Assembly (NCBI RefSeq): GCF_020379485.1
Contig: NC_063451.1
Span: 1,237,739-1,301,738, forward strand
DNA from: Brassica napus
Taxonomy: Eukaryota > Streptophyta > Magnoliopsida > Brassicales > Brassicaceae
Reading direction: 5' to 3'
Length of the DNA stretch: 64,000 bases
Part shown: positions 55,792-64,000 of the stretch, piece by piece
Layout of the letters: each line of letters begins with the position of its first letter
How positions within the stretch are numbered: position 1 is the stretch's first letter
Translations under genes and position numbers: made by a program
Notes under the pieces: generated by a model
What the model was told of the DNA's origin: nothing
Seen by the model: the letters and a program-made list of their open reading frames with translations, nothing else
Databases searched by the model: none

Positions 55792-57109
55792 TCGAAACCC
55801 AATTGTCTTTAGTAAATTGACGAACAGAGATGAGATTTTTTATGATGGACGGACAGACAAGAATGTTATTAAGATGCAAAGGGCGTTTTGAGGTGGGAAT
55901 GGAATGAAAACCAATGGCAGAAGTAGGAAGAGAGGTACCATCACCTACGAGAATAGAAGGCGTTTTGCTTGAATTAAAAAGAGAACAGAGGGTACCTGGT
56001 TGAGACGTGACGTGGGCCGTGGCGCCGGAGTCAAAATACCAGCCGGAGTCCTGAGGTTCTTGCATAGTCATTGTGCCAAAAGCCTGAGCAAGGCTCTGCA
56101 GAATGGTAGTTGGCATCAGTGGTTGATTGTTTACACTCTGCTGGAATGGACCAAGTATGCCAACGCTAGGAGATGGAGTTGCAGTGACTTGATATGCCAT
56201 CGGACCAGGACGCCATTGCTGCTGGTTTTGTTGCCAGTTTTGTTGTTGCCAGTACTGCTGAGGTGGTTGTGATTGCTATGCTGGAGGTTGTTGCACCCAG
56301 CCAGATTGGTTGTTGTTCCAGTTATTGCGGCCACGTCCACGATAGTTGTTGTTACGTCCTCTGCCACGGCCTATGTTTTGATTGTTGCGATAGTTACCAT
56401 GATTGTATTGTTGTGGTTGCTGACCTCCGCGATTGTTGCTAGGTTGAGGGGATGGAGCATCGGCTTGCGTAGTAGCAACATGAAGGACTTGAGGTGTGGA
56501 GCTCTTGGTGTTCTTGCTGATGCGATCTTCCTCCATAAGAAGCATGGAGCGAGCCACTGAGAAGCTTGGGAATGGAGATCTGTGTTTTATAACATTGTGA
56601 ATGTTATCAAACTTCTCCGAGAGACCATTCAACATGTGCATTACAACAGCACGATCAGTAACAGGGGAATCTACATTGGCGAGTAGATCTGTGAGGTTCT
56701 TGAGTTTTTGACAGTAGTCGTGGATAGACATGTCGCCAATGGTGAGAGTACGAAGCTCATTCTCAAGCTGGATTGCCCATGCTTCTTTGTTGTCGCGGAA
56801 AAGGTTTTCGATTATGACCCATAGATCACGAGCAGAGCAGCGAGTCTTCAATACCATATCAAGGAGAGAAGAGGAGATGGTTCCGTAGATCGACATCTTC
56901 ACAAGACCGTCACGTTCCTTCCATGGTGTATCTTCAGCGTTTGCGGGGAGGGAAGTCCCGTCTAGATGGCCAGAAACACCAAAGGAGAGACAGTGGGTCT
57001 CAACCAGTTCACGCCATGCATCGTAGTTCATCTTTTGCATGTCTAGAACCAGGGGAATGTATGACTTGATGTGTGTAACACCGAATGCTTTGTTAGTTAT
57101 TTGAGCCAT
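55760..57109 (-). pseudogene. Copia gag and protease region
   Basis: Gag starts at ATG 57109 (MAQITNKAFGVTHIKSYIPL) with a UBN2-type capsid domain (LENELRTLTIGDMSIHDYCQ, MHMLNGLSEKFDNIHNVI) and an Arg/Gly/Asn-rich nucleic-acid-binding tail. A TAG at 56278-56276 interrupts the frame. The same frame continues through a Gln-rich linker to the aspartic protease motif WYFDSGATAHVT and ends at 55760. Confidence 0.9.
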
Positions 57110-57140
57110 GAGGAAAGCATAAGAAGAGATTGTAGATCGA

Positions 57141-57179
57141 AGAAAGAAGAAGAAGAAGAAGAAGAAGAAGAAGAAGAAG
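57141..57179. repeat. (AAG)n microsatellite in the Copia leader
   Basis: Run of aag triplets just upstream of gag and inside the element. Confidence 0.95.
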
Positions 57180-57213
57180 GGCGGCTAGGAGATTAAGGTT
57201 TGGCGTCTGATAC

Positions 57214-57330
57214 CATAAAACTTGGTAAAACCCTTGCCTTCATATATTAGATTATGTAAAGTATATATACACTGGAGTCATTAGGGTATTTGTTCAATAT
57301 ATGGAATGTTATATATTTCCTAATATATCA
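57214..57330 (-). repeat. 5' LTR of the short-LTR Copia element
   Basis: 117 bp. The reverse-complement primer site abuts its inner edge. Confidence 0.85.
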
Positions 57331-57335
57331 GATAC

Positions 57336-58511
57336 TACTCGACAAGAATCTCTATCTGGCTATATATTTCATGCTACATATGTCAATAGTTTGGGCGCCA
57401 TATGATCGTATAAAGTTTTGATTTATTCCATTTGTATCCAATGTGGGATGTTTGACTACAAAGATTATAGTTTGTCTTGTCTACATTGTTTATTAATGCA
57501 AAAAAAATTTTGTCTACTCCTCAATGTTCTATCAACAATCAAACTTTAGTAGTTAGACCAAAAGTTAGGTTGCGTTTAGTTACTTGGAATGCAATTAAAG
57601 GTGAGGTTGTTGTACCATTGTCATTGAACACTCCTACCATTGTTATTTAGTCATTCTGTATTTTTGCATCTGGAACAGTTGGTTCATATTAGGTCTTTAA
57701 TTTTTAGCATAGTTTTGTGGAAAGTGACGTTTAAACCATGCATGATTTTTCATTCTGCTTGTGTATTAAATTTCATTAGCACGAGTTCTCCCAATAATGG
57801 TTAAAACCAAAAGTTGCAATTATTTATTATCAAAATTTAGCACCAAATACTATAAATCACAAAAGGTACAATTACCAACAATTGTTCATTACACAAAAAA
57901 ATTGCCACGGTCGATCACCAAAAAGAATTGTAATCACTGATAATTGCAATGATTCATTTAATAAGTTGTAATTGTTCATCTAAACAATTGTAGTAGTTCA
58001 CTTAAACGTTGTAAAAATTCATTTAAATCTCTAACAAATTTTTCTTATTTAAATGTAATTAGAGATCTTCTTTACATATAAAGTTAAGTTTACTCCCTCC
58101 TTAGGGCTTCCACGTTGGATTCCACCTAGGAAACTCGCTTCGTACGGTCGCGACACGTGTCCACCTTCTCTCCGCGTCGTTTCATTAAAAGGAGTTGTCT
58201 TGGGCTTTCTTTTTTGTTTCGTCGACTCGGTCCAGTCTGTTAATGACAATTACGGAGACAAAAAAAACGAAATCTGATCTTCTTCTACGATGCGGCCGTG
58301 ATGCGGGACTCCTGCGATTCTTCATTCGATCTGAAACGGTTTATTAATGGCTGTGTGGTAAATCGAATTGATCATCCCTCCACGATTCATCTTCAATGAT
58401 TTGTGAAAGGCGGTCTCTAAACAGTATAAATAGAGGTGGGTGCTGCTCTGCTAGAGCTCATACTCTGTTCATATCTCTCAGTTCTCTCATCTCTATTAAA
58501 TTCACTGTGAT
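57336..58511. other. AT-rich spacer with a promoter-like end
   Basis: 57340-58060 is AT-rich with no gene. Near 58152-58161 lies the palindrome gacacgtgtc, a G-box/ABRE-type element. tataaatag at about 58426 could be the TATA box of the RPA1-like relic that starts at 58512. Confidence 0.5.
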
Positions 58512-58960
58512 ATGGCTAATACCAGAGTTTTCTTTTCTGATCTGAAGTCCGGCGGCAAGTGCTCATCCGTCGTCGAGGCTAGGCTCTTGCGATACTGGGA
58601 GGCCCAGAATGTGAAACGCGGCGGTGACCTGATGTGGGTCGACAGTAAGTTTTTTTTTTTTTTGTTGCTATTTTGTATATTTTTGCTTTGCTCCTCTGTC
58701 TGAATTTTGTTTTTGTGAAATATCAATTCTGAGCAGGCGACCATAATGCAAGCCACTATCTATGCTAACCGCCTTCCGAGATTCCGGTCTAAGCTCGCCG
58801 CCGGGAAGATGTTTTTCCTCTCCGGTTTCGATGTACTCAGAATTACAGGCTGACAAACTCTCCTTTCCTGATCCGGTTTAGTGATCTAACCGATTTTGAT
58901 GAGCTAACAGATCTGGTTTCTCCCTTGCCTAACTCCCTCTCCTATTTTCAGTGAGTATAT
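58512..58960 (+). pseudogene. RPA1-like (DUF223 OB-fold) gene relic
   Basis: Exon 1 (58512-58647) encodes MANTRVFFSDLKSGGKCSSV and then EARLLRYWEAQNVKRGGDLM, the N-terminus of Brassicaceae replication-factor-A-like proteins. It is followed by a GTAAG donor. After an intron, the second exon (from about 58737) reads MQATIYANRLPRFRSKLAAG and FFLSGFDV. It then loses frame near 58833, where a one-base deletion is needed to continue as NYRLTNSPFLIRFSDLTDF. No downstream OB-fold exons were found. The gene is truncated and frameshifted. Confidence 0.7.
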
Positions 58961-59639
58961 ATAATTTTGATTTCAGGGTTTGTACCGATACATCCACTGT
59001 TAGGTTGTACTATTGAGTTTAAAAATGAGTATACAGGAACATGTTTTCAGTTTCCTACGTAAAGTATATGTCTTTCTTTGAAACCTTAGTTCTTTTGAGC
59101 ATTCTTTCAGGGAATGCAATAGCAGAACTAGGGAGACTTTTGATGTACGAAACATCTCGAGAGTGGCTGGTGCGTCCTGTTTGATGCATCTCTCTTTTAT
59201 TATGTTTGCTTATTTTTCTTTAATTTAGACTTTGTGATGATAAAGCCAATTGTTGTTGGAGAAATCATGACTCCAGTGGGGTGCTGTTATGCATATCTTT
59301 TTCTTTGTCGATGTATACAGAACATTTGTTTCTTTATTTTTTGTGCAGGTTGATTGTTGCTTTATAGGGAGATCTCACTGACAGCTTTATTCTGTGAATA
59401 TTTGTAAATCTTCTTCTATTCTTCTATGTTGCACAATGTTCTTTTATAGTTTTAGAAAGTGCTTAGGATAATAGTTATTAGTCACTGTCGATGCTACTGA
59501 CACTTATATTTTGTTACTAACCCATAATGTAAAGTATCTTTTTCCACACACAGAAATACTAACCCGCTTGGCATCAATAATATTCATGATAGGGATCGAT
59601 ATACTGTCTCAGTTAAGACACATGCATTTGGTTCCTTAA

Positions 59640-60265
59640 ATCGGGTACTGCAATGAGAACATCAAGATGATCATGGTGTACGAGTATATGGAAAAGGAAC
59701 GCTTAAGAACCATATTATGACTTGGATAACCCAAAGTGAGCTGCAGACACAAGCTGGAGATATGTGTTGGTGCAGCTAGAGGGACTATCTCCATACAGGT
59801 TTTGCAAGAGCCATCACACACGCGATGTGAAATCTGCTAACGTTCTCTTGGATGAGAAGTTCATGGCCAAAGTTTCAGAATTGGGACTCCCTAAGACTGG
59901 TCCATATCTTGACCAGACATATGTGAGTCTAGCTGTGAAAGGAAGTTTTGGTTATGTACTTGACCAGGTACCAATTACTGAGGAAATCTGATGTTTACTC
60001 TCTTTGTTTGCAGTGATTCTTAAGGTACTATGCGGGACACTACTCATTGATCCATATATTTCAAGAAAGTGAATTGATCAAATGTGCGAAAAAGTTGGTG
60101 AAGAAAGCAAAGATAGAAGAGATCATAGACCAGTTTCTTGATTGGAAATAAAAGCTTGAAGAGATTAGGTTGTACTGTGAGTTAGCAGAGTAGTGTTTAG
60201 TCCAACAATGGGAAGTTATTGTGGAAATTAGAGTCTATACTTCAGGTCGAAGTGAAAGACGATAA
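59640..60265 (+). pseudogene. CrRLK1L-type receptor kinase domain fragment
   Basis: Pieces of a Ser/Thr kinase domain appear in shifting frames: IGYCNENIKMIMVYEYMEK, then LEICVGAARGL, then TRDVKSANVLLDEKFMAKVS with TGPYLDQTYVSLAVKGSFGY, then KCAKKLVKKAKIEEIIDQFL and LWKLESILQVEVKDDK. The HRD His and the DFG motif are lost (TRDVK; SELGL). The JKTGP-type activation loop and the C-terminal phrases resemble the FERONIA/THESEUS family. No ectodomain is present. It is a dead fragment. Confidence 0.75.
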
Positions 60266-60921
60266 AACAACAATAGTGCATGCTTATCCAAGGTTAGCAT
60301 CGTGGGATCAACGGTGCATTTTAGTGTGGATGGAATGGGATATATGGCAAGGTGTCTCAATGAGAAGTTTTTGCTCAAATAGTGGAAATAGAAGAGTATT
60401 TAAATTACTGTAGTGTTGTCTGTACAAGAGGGAGGAGAGACTACATTACTTTTTTTTATATCCGTTGCTACAGATTAGTGATTTTTTTTTTGAGAAATGC
60501 TACATATTATTGTTATACTTTCTATATATTTATTTGTATATAAGCTCTTTAGTGTTTTGTTTAAAAAGCTCTAGACTTCACTATATTGAAGTAGCCTAAG
60601 TGTTACAGATGATGTCTAATGCGTAAAGCTTATTAGAGTGGTGTTTGTTAGCTTAAAACATTTGTTTCGTTTAATCTGTTCATATATATAAATGTGTATT
60701 TTACTTTAGCTGTATTCATTCAGTAGCAAGTGTTTAAAATAAATTGTTAACAGATGTCAAAAAATAGCAGACATCAGTGACTGCAACTAAGTTAACTTCA
60801 ATTCAGTTCGACAATCTATTCTTTAACGTGGAGGATCTCTGCATATAAGGACTTAGTAACAAAATAGAAACTCATAATGGTTTTATCTCCTTTGCGTTAC
60901 CCCATTTCGAACCTCCCGGTC

Positions 60922-61070
60922 ATGGCAAATTCCCAAATCCATCTCTCCGAATTGAAGCCAGGGCGTAGTAAGCAGGTTGCGGTCACACTTCTGCTTTGGT
61001 TTTGGGGATCTAGAATGTTAAGAATGGAGGAAAGCTAATTGGGGTTGACATGGTGTTCGTCGCAGAAAAG
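60922..61070 (+). pseudogene. Second RPA1-like first-exon fragment
   Basis: MANSQIHLSELKPGRSKQVA at 60922 is the same family N-terminus as at 58512. The frame shifts near 61013. In the adjusted frame it continues NVKNGGKLIGVDMVFVAEK to a GTTAG donor at 61070. No later exons are seen. Confidence 0.65.
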
Positions 61071-61725
61071 GTTAGTGATGGATCTTTTGTTCCTTATGTA
61101 TGTATAAATGTAAAAGTTGTGTTTGTCATGAACAAAAGAAAAGTTGTAACTGTAATGAATGTTTTGGATATCCGAATGGGGGTAAGAATTTCTGATACTC
61201 TGATCTGATGGCTTAAAGTTAACCTGGTTGAAGAGCATGATTCTGCTGACTTAAGATCCAAATTAATAAATCAAAACACACTATTTCATTGCAAGTGTTA
61301 GACCAAGTTCCAATCCATTGTATACTACCTTAACTTCATTGTTTATAAGCAGTAATCATACAAGAACTTTCAAGTTATTCATAAACGCGAAAATGAGCAG
61401 CCTAACTCAGCAAAACATCATCAACAAGCTGAAGAGGATCAATTTATGAGACATAATAATCAGCTTTTGTCTCAGGGAGTTGAAGAGCTACACTTTGTCT
61501 AAAGCTGTCAAGAGTAAAGATTCTGAGTCACGAAAAGCCTTTGCATGTAAAAACATAGATCGTATCTACAGCCAGTAGTCATGTCGGTATTCTACAAAAA
61601 AATCTTCAAGGATGTCCGAGGCTCTCAGGTTAGCACTAAACATTTAGTTTATATATCAGTATCAACCTGATTTCGTTTATAGAAACTAAGCACATCATTC
61701 CTTTGCACAGCTCACTTGGAACACC
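61071..61725. other. Spacer without recognised gene
   Basis: Short frames only, with no family-like features. Confidence 0.45.
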
Positions 61726-62436
61726 TCACGACTTGCAGTGAAAGCAGCGTATATACAAGGCCAGAACAGGTCTGTGGTCAGATCCCCATCTAAGTAGATA
61801 CTCCACATCAGTGTGGGAAAACACTTGGTGCCAATCTTCGTTTCCAAGTGCACGGTCTAAGCGACATTGAACTCTCCCTGATCTTCTTCTGCCTGACCAT
61901 GAAAAGAAATTTCCAGTGTGTGGGAATTCAATCATACCACAAGTTGATATCATGTTCTTGAAAGGAAGGAAGGACGCTTCTGATCTTTTGCGACCTCCTC
62001 TTTTTTCCGAGTTACTGGTGATTTCATTGAAGTCGCCCACCATTAGCCAAGCTCCTTGCCGTCTGAAGCTTATCCGCATAAGTCTTTCCCAAACATCCTC
62101 GCGGCATTCAACTACCGGATCTCCATACACAAAGGTAATAAACACTTTGTTGCTTTCGATCTTTGCTTCAACATCAATCATTCTTTCATTTGAAAAATCC
62201 ACCTTCAATTCAGCATCATTCATATAAAACAAAGCAATTCCACCGCTTCGCCCCACTGGCTCTACGGTGAACAAATTATCATAACCAAATTCAAACTTAT
62301 AGTCTTGCAAAAAATTAAAATTGTTTTTTTGTTTCGGAAAGAAAAAGAAAACTAGGACGAAAATAGCGGTGCAACTCTCGCAAGTGTTGCTTTGTCAGGT
62401 ACGCACCAGCCCCCTGACAGTTCCAGGCTATTGCAT
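61726..62436 (-). pseudogene. LINE 3 ORF2 endonuclease fragment
   Basis: It starts at ATG 62436 (MNAIAWNCQGAG) immediately after the ORF1 stop. Endonuclease motifs follow: VGRSGGIALF, TFVYGDP, MVGDFNEI, SWSGRR, QCRLDRALGN and GSDHRP. A one-base excess in an A7 run (62324-62330) shifts the frame between the first 40 codons and the rest. The protein ends soon after the endonuclease domain. Confidence 0.85.
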
Positions 62437-63999
62437 TCATATGAGAGGACTGGGTAGTTTCTGGGACACCACCGAACCTGAAGTAACCACTGTTTTCCTG
62501 CTCCTGGAAGCAGAGAGATACACCTCATTACGAGGGACCTTTGTAGACTGTCGTGTAGCCATCATCATATCTCTAGCTGGTTTCATCTGCTTTGGTTTCG
62601 GCGACATCCTTCCCCGGGTTGCTAGCTTATTTGAAGCTGCTGTGCCTTTGATGTCTGGGCTTCTCGCTCCTCTCTTTCTTGTCTGGTTTGTGTACCCCAG
62701 AGCACCTCGGACCGCCTTATCATCTTTGCTCCCCTTAGCGACCTTCTTATCCTTTGTCTGTTCCGCTTTTGTTCTCGTGGGTCTAGGAGCATGGGCTGGA
62801 GATTGTTGTCGGCCTGCCTTGTCTGGTAAGAGATGGGATAAGGCTTTAATTTCTCCTTCTTCAAAAGTCTCGTCTGCTTCCCCTGTTCTTATTTCGAAGT
62901 CCTCATCCAGTAGATCATCATTTTCTAGCATCTCCTCCTCCATCTCTCCCTCGGTCAAATCATCAATGGGGTTAGCCAGCTCCTGCTCTCCTTCTGTTTC
63001 TTTAAAGGGTACTATCTCCTTATCCATATGGTGCAAAGCATTTTGCCTTGGTGTTTCTCCTTGCGCTTTCTCTTTTTCACCCAACAAGATACTGCTGTTA
63101 TCATTGGAGAAAGGGTTAGTTGCCTTGGCCGGCTCTGCTAAATCACTGGTTTCTCCTTGATTCTTATCTTTTTGGAGATATAGTTGATTTTCAGCACTCC
63201 TTTGAAGTATCTGCAGACGTGTCTCAGTTGAAATTCCTCCGTCTCTTCCTGTGACCTGATCTGAGCACGTTCTTGCGCTAGTTCGGTCACGGTCCTCCTG
63301 ATCTTTTGAGTTTGAGGTACTTATCATGTTCCCGCCACTTCTAGGGTTTGAAACTGGTCTCCATTCAGTTCGATATTTGGGTGGTGATCTTGATTTCCGA
63401 CCCCCGTAATTACCTCTGTAGCTCGGTGGTCTCGAGTGCTCAGAGATGGTCCTCTGGGAGTATGGTGAGACTCGACTACGAGAAGGATTCTTCCGAAATA
63501 AATCACTGTTTCTTTCAGAATTCTTGTTGAGGTCTTTCCTTCTCCACTCAGAGGACGAGGCAGTATCTCTTGTCTTATCTCTTTGACCCACTCCTCCTGA
63601 ATTTTGATAATAAGGATGGTATCTATCATTTGCTCTTGGATATTGTGTTGGAGTAACAGAGTCAAGTCGATTCCAGACGTTTTTTGAATGGGTGACCCGT
63701 TTCTCCGTCAGTTTATTCCTTAGGTCTCGCTTCTCTCCACTGGGGGTTCTCCTCCATGCTCTGTTTGATGTATCATCCTTATAGTAAGACTCTCTGCCCC
63801 TCTTGGTCTCAGGAGAGACCCTACGTTGCGACTCCAATCTGATACGTTGGGGAGTCGAGAAGGCTTCTCGATTGGCTCGCTCCTCTGCTTCCATTTGATC
63901 AATTCTAGCCACTCTTTTTCTTTCCTTTTGTCCATCAGTGAGCTCAGGACATGTACCCTCCTCATGGGAGATCCTTTTGCAAGTAAAGCAATGCCGGTA
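62437..63999 (-). CDS. LINE 3 ORF1, C-terminal part (continues beyond the window)
   Basis: The frame is open from the window edge to TGA 62439-62437. It begins with a zinc knuckle, CFTCKRISHEEGTC, of the ORF1 type. About 500 residues of low-complexity, charged sequence follow (Arg/Ser-rich, then Glu-rich LTEGEMEEEMLENDDLLDED, then Lys-rich). The DUF4283 domain would lie to the right of 64000. Nucleic-acid binding is inferred from the knuckle and basic tail. Confidence 0.75.
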   Translation of the reverse strand, partial: YRHCFTCKRISHEEGTCPELTDGQKERKRVARIDQMEAEERANREAFSTPQRIRLESQRRVSPETKRGRESYYKDDTSNRAWRRTPSGEKRDLRNKLTEKRVTHSKNVWNRLDSVTPTQYPRANDRYHPYYQNSGGVGQRDKTRDTASSSEWRRKDLNKNSERNSDLFRKNPSRSRVSPYSQRTISEHSRPPSYRGNYGGRKSRSPPKYRTEWRPVSNPRSGGNMISTSNSKDQEDRDRTSARTCSDQVTGRDGGISTETRLQILQRSAENQLYLQKDKNQGETSDLAEPAKATNPFSNDNSSILLGEKEKAQGETPRQNALHHMDKEIVPFKETEGEQELANPIDDLTEGEMEEEMLENDDLLDEDFEIRTGEADETFEEGEIKALSHLLPDKAGRQQSPAHAPRPTRTKAEQTKDKKVAKGSKDDKAVRGALGYTNQTRKRGARSPDIKGTAASNKLATRGRMSPKPKQMKPARDMMMATRQSTKVPRNEVYLSASRSRKTVVTSGSVVSQKLPSPLI

Positions 64000-64000
64000 G

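Larger units (their letters stand above)
52843..57330 (-). mobile_element. Ty1/Copia LTR retrotransposon with very short LTRs, degraded
   Basis: A 4.5-kb element with LTRs of only about 115-117 bp (52843-52957 and 57214-57330), flanked by gatac at 52838-52842 and 57331-57335. Minus orientation is shown by the gag-protease-integrase-RT-RNase H order. A primer site TGGTATCAGA (in reverse near 57206-57215) adjoins or slightly overlaps the 5' LTR end, and a polypurine tract gcgggggag precedes the 3' LTR. Integrase lying before RT defines Copia. The frame is broken by one TAG in gag, an A7 frameshift, a 35-bp duplication and one TGA in RT. Confidence 0.92.
61726..64000 (-). mobile_element. Partial LINE, element 3, truncated within ORF2 and running off the window
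   Basis: The minus strand carries the C-terminal part of ORF1 and the endonuclease part of ORF2. Reverse transcriptase and the 3' end are absent, because the sequence leaves the LINE after SDHRPVLA near 61755. Loss of the 3' end is not what 5'-truncated retroposition produces, so a later deletion or rearrangement is likely. The 5' part lies beyond 64000. Confidence 0.85.

Noticed and set aside
56000..56560. Plus-strand frames opposite Copia gag
   Set aside because: Antisense shadows of the Gln/Asn/Arg-rich gag tail.
62321..63160. 279-codon plus-strand frame near the right edge
   Set aside because: It is antisense to LINE 3 ORF1. Apparent hydrophobic segments come from complementing Lys/Glu-rich codons.
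1..64000. CRISPR array, operons or ribosomal RNA genes
   Set aside because: Nothing of this kind is present. The repeats seen are tandem or transposon repeats in a plant nuclear context.

Overview
The window is a piece of nuclear chromosome from a flowering plant of the mustard family (Brassicaceae), most likely the Brassica/Raphanus side. The evidence is compact GT-AG intron genes, AT-rich spacers, and a gene order that, from memory of Arabidopsis, follows chromosome 1 around At1g04645-At1g04750: S-protein homologue, glycine-rich protein, pectate lyase, K+ channel beta subunit, peroxisomal 3-ketoacyl-CoA thiolase, CTF18, VAMP72. The comparison is by recall and was not computed. The host genes are heavily interrupted by transposable elements.

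Layout. 1-15.4 kb: a decayed partial copy of the glycine-rich protein (GRP) locus, two full-length same-strand LINE retrotransposons (1079-7299 and 8024-14106) with perfect target duplications on either side of a small secreted S-protein homologue gene, then the intact GRP gene. 16.9-19.3 kb: a five-exon pectate lyase (431 aa). 20.8-24.3 kb: a Mutator-type element with long inverted repeats carrying a LINE fragment, and a deleted PIF/Harbinger element. 24.8-26.7 kb: KAB1-like potassium channel beta subunit (328 aa, five exons). 27-36.3 kb: a Helitron, a tandem-repeat array and a 6.3-kb LTR retrotransposon with only a gag gene visible. 37.2-42.4 kb: NOG1 ribosome-assembly GTPase and a PTS2-bearing thiolase, head to head over a short shared promoter. 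43.1 kb: a small membrane-protein gene. 43.8-50.5 kb: a 23-exon CTF18 clamp-loader gene with a frameshift and a nonsense codon, and a Helitron seated three bases inside one intron. 51.2-52.3 kb: VAMP72 R-SNARE (219 aa, five exons). 52.8-57.3 kb: a Copia element with ~116-bp LTRs. 58.5-64 kb: decayed fragments of RPA1-like and receptor-kinase genes, then part of a third LINE running off the window edge.

How the genes relate. The host genes are not an operon and belong to separate pathways: cell-wall pectin cleavage, K+ channel accessory function, peroxisomal beta-oxidation, 60S ribosome assembly, replication/cohesion clamp loading, secretory vesicle fusion. What links them is position and the shared history of insertions. 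The most interesting biology is the erosion of CTF18 despite an intact-looking E2F/site II promoter, several cleanly dated insertion footprints (including one consisting only of an A-tract between target duplications), and a gag-only LTR element. I saw no clearly new multi-gene system.
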